Shown: piece by piece, positions 17,973 to 26,973 of the stretch
How positions within the stretch are numbered: position 1 is the first letter of the stretch
Layout of the letters: the number at the start of each line of letters is the position of its first letter
Assembly (NCBI GenBank): GCA_965372405.1
Contig: CBDVCE010000019.1
Coordinates: 4,622 to 68,621 of the forward strand
DNA length: 64,000 nucleotides
Direction: 5' to 3'
Source of the DNA: Sunxiuqinia sp965372405
GTDB lineage: Bacteria; Bacteroidota; Bacteroidia; Bacteroidales; Prolixibacteraceae
The notes under the pieces: generated by a model
Told to the model about the DNA's origin: nothing
What the model saw: the letters and a program-made list of their open reading frames with translations, nothing else
Database searches by the model: none
Position numbers and translations under genes: made by a program

Positions 17973-19139
17973 ATGAAGAGACTGCCTCCAAACATCCTGA
18001 ATCTCTATTTAATAAAAATTGCCAAATGGTTTAATCTGGTAATGCCTGTTGTGGTTATTTTCTATCAGGACAATGACTTAAGCATGCAAGACATCTTCTT
18101 ACTGAAGTCCATTTATTCCATCGCCATTGTGATTATGGAAATCCCTTCTGGGTATTTGGCTGATGTATGGGGGAGAAAAAAGACCTTGATACTTGGTGCA
18201 ATTATGGCGGCTACCGGATTTGCCATGTACAGCTTTTCTTATGGTTTTTGGGCGTTTGCACTTGCTGAAATTGTGCTAGGTATCGGACATAGTTTTGTTT
18301 CAGGTGCCGATTCGGCCATGCTTTATGACACGCTAAAAGCAAACCAGAAAGAAAAGGAATACATTAAACATGAAGGCTGGGTAACATCATCGGGGAATTT
18401 TGCCGAAGCCATTGCCGGTGTACTTGGTGGCCTGCTGGCAACTGCTAGTTTACGCTGGCCTTTCTACTTCCAATTCGGAGTAGCCTCAATTGCTATTCCT
18501 TCGGCTTTCTTTTTAAAAGAGCCAACTGTTCACATAAAGAAAGTAGCGATGGGCTTTCGGGATATTCTCACAACCGTTAAAAAAACATTTACCAATCCCC
18601 TACTTCGGGCTGCACTGCTTACCTCTTCATTTACAGGAACGGCATCACTAACCTTTGCCTGGTTTGTGCAACCTTACTTTCAGGAAGCAGGCCTACCACT
18701 TAGCCTTTTTGGTTTGATGTGGACCTTACTGAACCTTTCGGTGGGATTCTCTTCCATGTATTCATATAAAGTAGAACGTAAGCTTGGAAGGAAGTATTCA
18801 CTTCTGGGAATTGTCATTTTGCTAAGTCTGGGCTATTTCTTATCAGCTATTTCAGTAAGTCTTGCCGGGATAGCCTTACTCTTTTTCTTTTACCTTGTGC
18901 GGGGTATCGCCCACCCCATTTTAAAAGACTACATTAACCAATACACCGATACCGAAGTAAGGGCAACCATTCTTTCTGTTCGGAACTTTATCATCCGAAT
19001 CAACTTCGCGATTATTGGCCCAGTGCTTGGTTATATTACTGACCATTTCAGTTTAAACCTTGCTCTTGCTCTAACAGGTGCTGGATATCTGATTAGCGGT
19101 TTAATAAGTATGATACCACTTTTGAGGAAAGATTCTTGA
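17973..19139 (+). CDS. MFS transporter
   Basis: A 388-residue inner-membrane protein with about 12 hydrophobic segments. The start is placed at the ATG at 17973 ('MKRLPPNILNLYLIKIAKWF'); an upstream TTG would add 19 polar residues with no support. Seen: the MFS motif A-like loop 'GYLADVWGRKKTLILG' between segments 2 and 3, a long central loop about 170-200, and a second half 'SLLGIVILLSLGYFLSAISV'. It is divergent from asnA with a 204-bp gap. Substrate not identifiable; the overall look is of a drug or metabolite efflux-type MFS protein. Confidence 0.88.
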   Translation: MKRLPPNILNLYLIKIAKWFNLVMPVVVIFYQDNDLSMQDIFLLKSIYSIAIVIMEIPSGYLADVWGRKKTLILGAIMAATGFAMYSFSYGFWAFALAEIVLGIGHSFVSGADSAMLYDTLKANQKEKEYIKHEGWVTSSGNFAEAIAGVLGGLLATASLRWPFYFQFGVASIAIPSAFFLKEPTVHIKKVAMGFRDILTTVKKTFTNPLLRAALLTSSFTGTASLTFAWFVQPYFQEAGLPLSLFGLMWTLLNLSVGFSSMYSYKVERKLGRKYSLLGIVILLSLGYFLSAISVSLAGIALLFFFYLVRGIAHPILKDYINQYTDTEVRATILSVRNFIIRINFAIIGPVLGYITDHFSLNLALALTGAGYLISGLISMIPLLRKDS

Positions 19140-19279
19140 CACTGGAATTCCCAACTCTCCGAATTGCCTATTTTTCAGTCTGATACAAATTTGAGATTGT
19201 GAACTTGTGGCTCAACGACTGAGAAAACTGAGACTGAACACTGAGACTATAAACGCTCATATTGTACCCAAACTCATTA

Positions 19280-20104
19280 TTAATTAGCATATTTCAAGCG
19301 ATTCTTTTCACTATAAATTATTGGAAGCACATAGCTGACCTTGTGAAACTTTCCTCTTCTATAAAAAACATCCCAATCAAGAATTTCACCTGCAACCCGT
19401 ATTGCTTCTTCATTTAAAATTTCAATATCCGATTTCCTGACAACCTTTACAATCTCAGGCTTGGGAATTTCACCAGAATGCAATAAAACGAAAACTTTAA
19501 TTTTCAGATCTTCTAAATCAGGTATCGCATTCCAATCTATTCTTTCATGTACAAATTCATTCAACCTGCGCTTTGCGTTATAATTTGTAGGAGAATAAAT
19601 TGACTTGTGTAGTTTGTCATTATTATAATCAACTTGCCCAACTACCTTTCCCTCTTTAAGATTCAATTCAGTTTCTTTCTCATAAAAGTATTCGTAACCT
19701 GCATGAAAGTAATGAATCAACTCTCCTTGTGGAATAACCAAATCACCCGTAAACCAATTGGCGTTCACTTTCCCATCAAAAAATTCATAGCCAAAAAGCT
19801 CACTTAAATCAGCCTTTATGCTATCATCACTGTAATTACAACTATAAATATTCGTCAGAAAAAGCTCCTTGTCTTCAATTGTCCATTCGGCAATGTAGCC
19901 ACGCCAACATGCCGTATTTAATCCCGCTTCATTCTCACCAAACATTTTCAGTTGCAAGAAATCAATATCAAGCCTTGCTTGAAGTGGATTGGAAAAGACA
20001 TAAGTAGTATCACCATTCCAGATTAAAATATCTCCAGCTTGCCCAGTACAGAAACTAAAAATAGGTAAGAATAGGATGCCTATAAGAAGTTTTATTTGTT
20101 TCAT
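19280..20104 (-). CDS. Secreted protein with TonB-C-like C-terminal domain
   Basis: A 274-residue protein. The start is placed at the ATG at 20104 ('MKQIKLLIGILFLPIFSFC'), which gives a normal signal; an upstream in-frame ATG at 20173 would add 23 residues with a second hydrophobic stretch. Seen: no clear domain about 25-170, then a C-terminal 90 residues resembling the TonB carboxy-terminal fold ('VFVLLHSGEIPKPEIVKVV', 'DIEILNEEAIRVAGEILDWD', 'GKFHKVSYVLPIIY'). There is no proline-rich spacer or classic TonB anchor, so it is unlikely to be a full energy transducer. Such proteins are common in Bacteroidota with unknown roles. Confidence 0.65.
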   Translation of the reverse strand: MKQIKLLIGILFLPIFSFCTGQAGDILIWNGDTTYVFSNPLQARLDIDFLQLKMFGENEAGLNTACWRGYIAEWTIEDKELFLTNIYSCNYSDDSIKADLSELFGYEFFDGKVNANWFTGDLVIPQGELIHYFHAGYEYFYEKETELNLKEGKVVGQVDYNNDKLHKSIYSPTNYNAKRRLNEFVHERIDWNAIPDLEDLKIKVFVLLHSGEIPKPEIVKVVRKSDIEILNEEAIRVAGEILDWDVFYRRGKFHKVSYVLPIIYSEKNRLKYAN

Positions 20105-20232
20105 AAGTTTAGTTAAAAGGCCAAATACAAGCAAAAACCAAGCCGAAACAATGATCTTGCCTGCATTTCCCAAAAAGTTTAGAAATTAAGCTGAGGATTC
20201 AGGATTTAAGTTCAACAACCATTTGCTTTCAA

Positions 20233-20877
20233 CTAACTATCGAGTCCAAATAAGTCAAACGGTTGGATACTGAAAAATTCATTTAATAAAAATACGGAAA
20301 GAAGAATATAGGCAACAAACCCAAGTACAATAAGAAACTGAGTCCACGATGTTTTTTGAATATCTTGTCTTGCATTCACATCACAAACCTCTCCTGGGCA
20401 GTACTGTGCTTTTTCTTTATAAAATAAGGAGTAAAACTTACATCCCAAACAAATACCAAACACCGCTTCAAAGAATAAGAATACAAGGCATATCATACAA
20501 ATAATGCCTGTTATAGGACTAAACGAATTAACAATTATCTGTAAAACAAGCATGATTGATGCCAAAACGGCTCCAATTATCCATGCGAACCTTTTTTGCT
20601 GAGCTCCAACATATTCAGGAGTCTGATTTCTCACAATTAGCCGCCCAATAATTAGCGTTGGAGAAAACTTGGGATTAATAAAAACACGGATTAAAATATC
20701 GGTTAAGAAAATTACAATTGCATACTTCAACAATACAAAATCACCGTTTACAGCCATTTGTATGGAGATAAACATCAGCATAAAAAGGATTCCTGCTGCC
20801 GCCCTTATTTCGCGTTCATTTAATACCGGAATATTATAACCTTCAACATCTTCACCAAACTTTATAATCTTACTCAT
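20233..20877 (-). CDS. DUF4395-type membrane protein
   Basis: A 214-residue protein with about five hydrophobic segments and a conserved-looking start 'IPVLNEREIRAAAGILFM'. Seen: 'NPKFSPTLIIGRLIV' and the cysteine-containing 'FEAVFGICLGCKFYSLFY', which match the DUF4395 family as I know it. A C-terminal pair of cysteines (YCPGEVCD) follows. Function unknown. The CxxC-like motif and membrane setting suggest a redox or metal link, which is only inference. It lies 52 bp after the SRPBCC gene on the same strand, so the two may be co-transcribed. Confidence 0.75.
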   Translation of the reverse strand: MSKIIKFGEDVEGYNIPVLNEREIRAAAGILFMLMFISIQMAVNGDFVLLKYAIVIFLTDILIRVFINPKFSPTLIIGRLIVRNQTPEYVGAQQKRFAWIIGAVLASIMLVLQIIVNSFSPITGIICMICLVFLFFEAVFGICLGCKFYSLFYKEKAQYCPGEVCDVNARQDIQKTSWTQFLIVLGFVAYILLSVFLLNEFFSIQPFDLFGLDS

Positions 20878-20929
20878 AACAAACTAATTTTTATATATTT
20901 AAATGTATTTTAAAACAATATGAAGTTAA

Positions 20930-21370
20930 TTAGTGATTCTCTCCCTCTGCCAACTCTTTCAATTTTTCATTCATTAGCTGAAATCCTTTACGGGTATTGG
21001 TATTCAAATTCTTCCAGAAAAAAGGAACAAGGATACCTTTAAACTTTTCACGATGAATAAAACGAGTTTGCTCTCCAACCATTTCTTTCAGTTGAAAAAC
21101 ATGCTCTCCATCAAATACGCCTGGCATTAACAGCTTACCCTTCCAACGAAACTCAACGGGCTTATTATGCTTCAGGCAAACGGGCTTAAAGGTCATTGGC
21201 TTTGATTCCGGGGTCTGAATAACAACTTTCAAGCGTTCCCCTACTTCAGTTTTGCCTTCAATTGACTTTATAAATGGATTCCATTTGGGGTAGTTTTCAA
21301 CATCTAACAATATATCCCATACTTTTTCAACTGGTGCATTGATATCGATTTCCGTGTAAAGATGTTTCAT
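20930..21370 (-). CDS. SRPBCC (START/polyketide-cyclase-like) family protein
   Basis: A 146-residue cytosolic protein with the SRPBCC pattern: 'TEIDINAPVEKVWDILLDVE', 'YPKWNPFIKSIEG', a strand-rich middle ('VEFRWKGKL', 'GEHVFQLKEM') and a C-terminal long helix 'NLNTNTRKGFQLMNEKLKEL'. The fold makes a hydrophobic ligand pocket; no ligand can be assigned. It is the first gene of a short minus-strand group with the DUF4395 gene. Confidence 0.85.
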   Translation of the reverse strand: MKHLYTEIDINAPVEKVWDILLDVENYPKWNPFIKSIEGKTEVGERLKVVIQTPESKPMTFKPVCLKHNKPVEFRWKGKLLMPGVFDGEHVFQLKEMVGEQTRFIHREKFKGILVPFFWKNLNTNTRKGFQLMNEKLKELAEGENH

Positions 21371-21522
21371 GAATGCTTATTTGTCTAGAATTTAACACAC
21401 AAGATAAAGAAATAGTTTGAATTTAATCGAGTTACTGCAATCTTGGCTCTTGGTTCTAGTCTCTTGATTCTGGAATATGATACTCCTCATCCCGAACGAA
21501 ATGAAATGGAGATCCGGGATCT

Positions 21523-22713
21523 CTATCGGATAACTTGATACTTGCTCCCCTCTGATTCTATAGCTAATTCATCATTAATTTCACCAACAATTAAACTCTG
21601 AACGTTTAAAACAAATAGTGCTGCATAAAAGTATTGCAGTATGCTATGTTGTGAATAACCTGAAAAGTGTTCAGCTTTAATTTTGTTTTTCAGTTCGTCA
21701 TAAAAAATCTCTACGCCCCATCTCAAAAAATAGAGCTTCTTGAATATTGAATCCGGGTATCCTTCTGTATCACACAAGGATGCTATAAGTATTTCAATTT
21801 CTCCAGTTTTGTATTTTTCCCGGGATACATTTTTACCATATTGGTGCTTAACCCGCTTTCGTAAAACTTGCGGGTAACATTGTTAAAATCAACTTTAGAT
21901 CTTATCAAGAAATCAGCACCTCTTTCATAAAGCTCATATATCAAGTTAAATGAAGGATAACCTCTGTCGTAAATAATCAAGTCTCCAGTGGTTGAGTATT
22001 CAAGGTGCTCCAGTGCCAGCTTACTTTCCCCGGTTGATAAAGGAGCCAGGCAGCCATCAATTACAAACTTGTTTAAAACATCATACAATACAGACACCCT
22101 TGCTTGCACAACACCTGTTTTAGACTGATTTTTAGTCTTACTATAAATCTTCTCCAATTCCTGCGTATTGGGCAAGGTCATTCTTGATCCATCGACTGCC
22201 AACAGTCTGAACCCGTTCCATAACTTTATTAATACCAAAAACATATCAAAATGAGCGATAAAAATCGTCTCTTTTTCCCTTCTTCTTTGTCAAAAAACAA
22301 TTACGTAGCTATGGCTATGAAAGGATTTTTAGCCTCGAATAAGAAAAAAATAATTCAATTTTATAATCAATCATTTTAACATGCATTTGGTATAATTCAT
22401 CGTTGTCTGTATAAAACTCTTCAACCAAGTTGTCTGACAAATATTTAAACACTTCAGGTTTTATTTTTTTGCGACACTGGACAAAGGCACTCTTTGTAAA
22501 ATATTCAATATCACCAAGGCCAATTCTATTTTTAATGAAACTAACAAAGTTTTCAATTTCGATAGAAAGGCTCTTCGTTAAAAAGTTGATCATAAAAAGT
22601 ATTGAATTATGAAAAGACTGTTTTCTTCTTCTGGTAAAATCACTCTGAGAAACTTTGTATTCTAAAATTATACTTTGAGAAAACACCCTATTCTTGATTA
22701 TATTCAAAATCAT
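21523..22713 (-). pseudogene. IS4-family transposase remnant (three broken frames)
   Basis: Three minus-strand frames together resemble one IS4-type DDE transposase. 22315-22713 gives the N-terminal helical part ('SDFTRRRKQSFHNSILFMIN', 'FTKSAFVQCRKKI'). 21783-22244 gives the first catalytic Asp ('FRLLAVDGSRMTLPN') and second Asp ('DLIIYDRGYPSFNL'). 21523-21777 gives the Y-R-E-K signature ('YFLRWGVEIFYDELKNKIKA'). The frames are broken by about 70 bp of stop-containing sequence and by a frame change with apparent loss of about 25 residues, and the C-terminus stops early. No intact terminal inverted repeats were found. The element must be immobile by itself. Confidence 0.88.
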
Positions 22714-22863
22714 TTCAGGTGTTTTTTTTCATGCTCGTATTCCTTTGATTATGATATAAATACACAAAATACCAGCCAAAACAACGAGTTCACATAGCTG
22801 ACATTCAATGTATTATGTGTTAACCTAATGACATTGATCGCGTGGTAGCAACGTATAATCAAT

Positions 22864-25068
22864 CTACTGACCATTGATTCCAGTTCCAGTCGTAGTCATA
22901 ACTCCAATCTTTTCAAATGGGATATCCTTAAAGTCTGGTATTTCCGAAAATGCTTTAGCATTGTTTTTCAATTTAAAGTTCATTTCCTCTTCATTAACAA
23001 ACCCCGGATTCTCATCGGTTATCCAGTTGTCATCTAAAAAAGGCAACCAATCTTCGTTATACCTTACGGGTGTCTTTACCTTATAGAAAATATTTTTTGA
23101 AACCGGGTTCCGTTTTGGGAGGGCGGGTTCATCTTCCCAATATTTTGCTAAATGAGGATATTTTGTGCTGTAAGGTGGTTTATTGTAATTAACCATTTTT
23201 AATCGTTGATCGTATATTCCGCCTTCTTCAATAATATTTTTAGACCAGTTTTGATTCCGGTTATCCACATGAATTCCCAGTTCAGCATCGATAAAAATAT
23301 TATTGGTATAAGGATTATCATGCCCTCCACCAATGAGAACGGGTATTTTACCGGGTTTGTAAAAAATGTTTCCGTAAACTTCCATTCCGCATGCCCCATC
23401 ATCGTGATACACGGCCGATGTTGCGTGTATTGTATTCAAATGATGGAAGAAATTATAACGAACCACATGCCCTCTTTCCGATGGGTCACGACCATAATAC
23501 AAGGCTCCCTGATCATGTACTTCCTGACACACATGATGTATTTCGTTGTACTCAAACAAGTGATCGTTGCCACGCATTAAAATAGCCATGCTAGGTGCGT
23601 TGTAGATTTCACAATTGGATATCCGGTTACCAACACCACTGATGTCGATACCTGCCCGGTACGATTTCTCAATACGGTTAAAATCATGAATTGTGCAGTT
23701 CTCTACATAGTTATTACCGGGTTCCAAAGTCAGGCGATCCCCTCCACTTAAATGAACTCCTCCTGCACCGGTATTGTAAATTGTACAGTTTACCACTCCA
23801 TTGTTATTTCCTGCCTCGCGGTCAAATACAGGATCCTCGTAGATGTGCTGGAGATAACTCCCTATCTTTTCAGATGCAGGCTCCCCGATTCCTTCATGAG
23901 TTAGATCTTTAAATGGGGCTATCCCCCTGCCCATGCAAACACCTATAATTCCAAGGTTATTGAAAGTACAGTTAGTGATGAGATTATTTTGGGTGCGTTC
24001 CATGTAAATTCCCATCCCCCGGGAACATTCAAAAGTGATTCCATCAAAGTGGATATTGGAAGCTCCCTTTAAACTGATCAATGGCTTTTCCAATACTGAA
24101 ATTTCCAGTGTCTGGATTTGCTCTGATGGATATAAATATAGCTTACCGTTCTTTCGGTCTATGTAGAACTCTCCTGGCTCATCAACTTCTTCCAGTACAT
24201 TATAAACAAACCAGCGGTTAAATGGCAGACCGGTTCCAAAACCATACAGAGATGGTTGTTTGGTTTTGAATATTTTTAAGGTGGTATCAATCTCTGCCAG
24301 TTCAACTGCATCTTCTGCCCAGCCTCTTTTAAAGTATCCGGAAATCCAGATGTCATCATGAGATTTCCAACTTAAGGGGCGATCAGTATTGAAGGTAAAA
24401 GCACCTCCGCGATTGCTAAAGTCTCCATCACGAGGAACTGATCCACTATCAATAATTTCACCCATATTAATCGTTGAGTCATTTGGCCAGCGTGCCAGTG
24501 AATAGGGTTCACCATTTACAAATAACTCGGCCCATGACGGCCCAAAGGATCTTGCAAAACCCACAGGTCGCAGTTGTCCGTAATCATTTACACCAAGATC
24601 TTTGAGATCAATTTCAATAATTTTATTCCTTACAGTGCTGTTGAATCTTGAAAGAATAGCTGTGTCTTTTACCTTATATGAATTTTCAGATGGGATATTA
24701 ATTCCTCCATGAATAATTACTTTTTCGTTCTCATATGCAGAATAAGTGACTGGGAATCCTTCGCTTCCAGAGTCTTCCCCTGTCAGTTCAAAAGAATTGC
24801 TTCTATAGTAAATCCCTTCACGTAAGTTTACCTGAAATCTTTTTGCTGTATTTCCCTCTTTTTTAAGTTCTCTTATTTCGTCTCTTGCACGCTCCAGTGA
24901 TACAAATGGATTTTCAATTGATCCATCACCAGACTTGTCATTACCACTGTTTGCAACAAAAAATACGGTTGTTGATTGCATACATGAACATATCGAAAGT
25001 ACAAGTACAATCAGTAACATTATACCAATTGACTTTTGAGCATTTAATATTCTACACCTTTTCCCCAT
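22864..25068 (-). CDS. Secreted right-handed parallel beta-helix enzyme, GH141-like
   Basis: A 734-residue exported protein. The start is set at the ATG at 25068 (MGKRCRILNAQKS); an upstream TTG at 25083 is weaker. Seen: hydrophobic signal with lipobox-like 'LVLSICSC'; 'FFVANSGNDKSGDGSIENPF' and 'SLERARDEIRELKK', typical of the N-terminus of secreted beta-helix glycosidases; a jelly-roll-like insertion about 150-300; then helix turns rich in 'NCTIYNTGAGGVHLSGGD', 'GNRISNCEIYNAP', 'EYNEIHHVCQEVHDQGALYY' and 'IGGGHDNPYTNNIF'. The family resembles GH141 (alpha-L-fucosidase/xylanase), but a polysaccharide lyase or GH110 relation is possible. It stands alone between the IS remnant and the repeat region, suggesting it arrived with accessory DNA. 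Confidence 0.75.
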   Translation of the reverse strand: MGKRCRILNAQKSIGIMLLIVLVLSICSCMQSTTVFFVANSGNDKSGDGSIENPFVSLERARDEIRELKKEGNTAKRFQVNLREGIYYRSNSFELTGEDSGSEGFPVTYSAYENEKVIIHGGINIPSENSYKVKDTAILSRFNSTVRNKIIEIDLKDLGVNDYGQLRPVGFARSFGPSWAELFVNGEPYSLARWPNDSTINMGEIIDSGSVPRDGDFSNRGGAFTFNTDRPLSWKSHDDIWISGYFKRGWAEDAVELAEIDTTLKIFKTKQPSLYGFGTGLPFNRWFVYNVLEEVDEPGEFYIDRKNGKLYLYPSEQIQTLEISVLEKPLISLKGASNIHFDGITFECSRGMGIYMERTQNNLITNCTFNNLGIIGVCMGRGIAPFKDLTHEGIGEPASEKIGSYLQHIYEDPVFDREAGNNNGVVNCTIYNTGAGGVHLSGGDRLTLEPGNNYVENCTIHDFNRIEKSYRAGIDISGVGNRISNCEIYNAPSMAILMRGNDHLFEYNEIHHVCQEVHDQGALYYGRDPSERGHVVRYNFFHHLNTIHATSAVYHDDGACGMEVYGNIFYKPGKIPVLIGGGHDNPYTNNIFIDAELGIHVDNRNQNWSKNIIEEGGIYDQRLKMVNYNKPPYSTKYPHLAKYWEDEPALPKRNPVSKNIFYKVKTPVRYNEDWLPFLDDNWITDENPGFVNEEEMNFKLKNNAKAFSEIPDFKDIPFEKIGVMTTTGTGINGQ

Positions 25069-25332
25069 AATGCAAACTCCCAAAACTTGATTACTAACAA
25101 CCCCTATAAATTCTGGTTATATTGAATTCTTAAAATTAGAGAATAATGAAGATAGCATACAGTACTTACTTTACCTATACTGATATTATTTTAACATGTT
25201 TTATATTCCTGCGAATACAATTGTTCGAATTGATATTGCAGTTTTTGTTTGATATAGATAAAATTAAGTCAAACCTTCAACAATCCTTTTATAATAAAGC
25301 CACATATCAAGCTGTCTGGTTAAAACTTTAAC

Positions 25333-25430
25333 TTTTGGGCTAAAGCACCTTTCATTTTTGAGTTTCATTAACACCGGCATTAATGCCGGTGTTAGTAACC
25401 GTATCAGGAAGTGTGGGCTTTATCCCAAAA
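25333..25430. repeat. REP-like nested inverted repeat
   Basis: Outer arms TTTTGGGCTAAAGC (25333-25346) and GCTTTATCCCAAAA (25417-25430) match in 13 of 14 positions. In the middle is a perfect 26-bp palindrome at 25369-25394 built on ACACCGGCAT/ATGCCGGTGT. Nested dyads with a 'GGGCTAAAGC' arm look like the short extragenic palindromic elements I have seen in Bacteroidota. No gene is inside. Confidence 0.7.
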
Positions 25431-25665
25431 TTCCATCTTATTATAGATCAATGCTGAATTTTAATTTAGAATCACTGCAGGCTAACAAGCCGATCTTTAT
25501 AAAAACACGTTAAAACTATGATAATTACATAATTTTTTCTACTTTGCAGTGTAATGTTAAATAATTAGCATATTTCATTACAAAGGAAGACCACCCTATT
25601 CAATACATTTTAGAATTAGAAGGGTCAAACAAAGAAAATTTAGTCAGGCATAAGAATTGTCTGCA

Positions 25666-25679
25666 AACGATGCATCGTT
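25666..25679. repeat. Perfect 14-bp palindrome bordering the 21-bp array
   Basis: AACGATGCATCGTT, fully self-complementary, ends four bases before the first unit of the 21-bp array. It could be a binding site or an array edge; function unknown. Confidence 0.5.
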
Positions 25680-25682
25680 AAA

Positions 25683-25969
25683 AAGCGAAGATTGATAAAA
25701 AGTAGCGAATGGCAAGCATCCTTTAGCGGTCTTTGAAATTTTAGAAGCGGATTATAAGCGAGTTTAAGCGGCCTATTAAAAGCCTATAGCGGACGTTGAG
25801 CACCACTAATCGGACACTGCGCAGCTGCTAGCGGGCATCCCGCAGATTAAAGCGGGCATTCGTCAGCTTCGGAAAATCTCCGCTTAAGTTCGGAAAACAT
25901 CCGCTTAGACTTTCACGAACACCGCTATGTGTTGCTCAATACCCGCTATATGTTGCTGAATATCCGCTT
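25683..25969. repeat. 21-bp phased array 1 (core AGCGG), two opposed halves, 14 units
   Basis: Plus-strand cores begin at 25684, 25704, 25725, 25746, 25767, 25788, 25809, 25830 and 25851 (AGCGA, AGCGG or, at 25809, ATCGG). The orientation then flips and CCGCT cores start at 25880, 25901, 25922, 25943 and 25964. Spacing is 21 bp throughout except 20 at the first step and a 29-bp junction. On each unit's own strand the consensus is about WAGCGGrYATTyrGCAaCwtw, with the first six positions best kept. Stops occur in all plausible frames, so it is not a coding repeat. Confidence 0.85.
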
Positions 25970-26112
25970 TACATAAATGCAGTAAAACCAATAATCATTG
26001 AACCTGTACACAACCACCCCGTGGTTTAAGTACCTACTCCCACCCTGTTTAATACCAGGAACTACATCGTCCAGTATGGACTCTCTTTTTTTAAAAATTT
26101 AAATTAACACGT

Positions 26113-26808
26113 ATGTCAAAAAACGACAGAATTTACAATGTCGCAGATGCTGACTTAATTGAAAATGCAGAAGTGGTGAAAGAAACGCTTCCAGATGACC
26201 TAAGCGATTTCTCCGGTTTTGATTTGAACTTTGCTGCAGATTACCCGCTGGTAATTGCAAACTCTTTAACCCAGTTTTATGATCTAAAGCCAGACATGGT
26301 AATCGTTAATGAACAAGCTGAACTAACCCAAACTGTAATTGATTCTATGGGTGCTTGCAACAAGGCTTTTAAAACGGTATTGTTCTTTGCCAACAAGGCT
26401 TTTGGAAACAATCCTGCTGTTATGAAGCAGTTTGGTTCTAAAGGAATAGAAAAGGCCCGTAGAAGCCAGGCCAATTTAACCTTGTTTATGGATACTCTGG
26501 CAGAAACAGCTGTCAGCTATAAAACCCAGTTAGTTGCAGAAGGTTGTAGTGAAGAATTTATTGATGGATTGGCAATACTGGCAACAAATCTTAAGACAGC
26601 CAATATTTCACAGGAGAAGTTTAAAAAGGAACGTGGACTAATTACACAGGAACGGGTAAGAAGCCTGAATGACATCTACAAACTACTGAAACCTGTGCAT
26701 GAAATTGCCCAGATTATTTACAGCGATGATCCGGCAAGGCTAGATAAGTACAGTTTGCCAACACCGAAATCTTCGAATAATAATGTGAATGATTTAGTGC
26801 ACTCGTAG
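26113..26808 (+). CDS. Unknown 231-residue helical protein
   Basis: I do not recognise this family. Seen: no signal peptide; an acidic N-terminal 40 residues; then mostly alpha-helical, soluble sequence ('VVKETLPDDLSDFSGFDL', 'NKAFKTVLFFANKAFGNNPA', 'KKERGLITQERVRSLNDIYK', 'LLKPVHEIAQIIYSDDPARL') and a low-complexity Ser/Asn tail. The start ATG at 26113 follows AT-rich sequence. It lies 144 bp after the 21-bp array, and a hairpin follows it. Its last 61 codons recur 1,613 bp downstream with 136 identical bases. Position and duplication suggest a mobile or recombining unit. A link with the array is inference only. Confidence 0.75.
   Translation: MSKNDRIYNVADADLIENAEVVKETLPDDLSDFSGFDLNFAADYPLVIANSLTQFYDLKPDMVIVNEQAELTQTVIDSMGACNKAFKTVLFFANKAFGNNPAVMKQFGSKGIEKARRSQANLTLFMDTLAETAVSYKTQLVAEGCSEEFIDGLAILATNLKTANISQEKFKKERGLITQERVRSLNDIYKLLKPVHEIAQIIYSDDPARLDKYSLPTPKSSNNNVNDLVHS
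26626..26808 (+). repeat. Direct repeat, left copy (tail of the 231-aa gene)
   Basis: Bases 26626-26761 are identical to 28239-28374 by my reading. The rest to the stop (26808 against 28421) is similar but has several changes. The two copies flank the truncated ATPase gene at a fixed offset of 1,613 bp. Confidence 0.9.
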
Positions 26809-26831
26809 AGAAGTACATCATCCAAACAAAA

Positions 26832-26868
26832 AGAGGTCGTCTTAAAACTAGTTTTTGGGACGGCCTCT
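26832..26868 (+). terminator. Hairpin after the 231-aa gene
   Basis: Stem AGAGGTCGTC/GACGGCCTCT (10 pairs, one G-T) with a 17-nt loop, 23 bp past the stop. The following bases are AACTG, so the T run is missing; in the loop there is TTTTT. Likely a 3' end hairpin. Confidence 0.55.
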
Positions 26869-26973
26869 AACTGAATAGCTCTCAAACATCCCTGACTTTG
26901 ACACATGATAGAAGCGATACATACTTGACTTTCTTACATATATTGTGTATTTCTACCCTTACTTTATTACAAA

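Larger units (their letters stand above)
25069..26112. other. 1-kb non-coding stretch with nested palindrome and 21-bp array
   Basis: It separates the beta-helix gene from the 231-aa gene. A 61-codon frame at 25146-25331 has no support. It holds a nested inverted repeat (25333-25430), a 14-bp palindrome (25666-25679) and the first 21-bp array (25683-25969). The last 140 bp are C-rich then AT-rich and lead to the start at 26113. Confidence 0.7.

Noticed and set aside
19140..19279. Repeated CTGAGACT-like words between the MFS and TonB-C-like genes
   Set aside because: Only two or three loose copies over 40 bp with no regular spacing or dyad; not enough to call a repeat or terminator.
25146..25331. 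61-codon frame in the intergenic gap
   Set aside because: Low-complexity A/T-rich hydrophobic translation, no leader signal, no recognisable family.
25683..25969. Array 1 as a CRISPR array or plasmid iterons
   Set aside because: CRISPR repeats are 23-47 bp, near identical and separated by unrelated spacers; here only about six bases per 21 are kept and there is no cas gene. Iterons flank a Rep gene, and the 231-aa protein shows no Rep or winged-helix motif that I can see.
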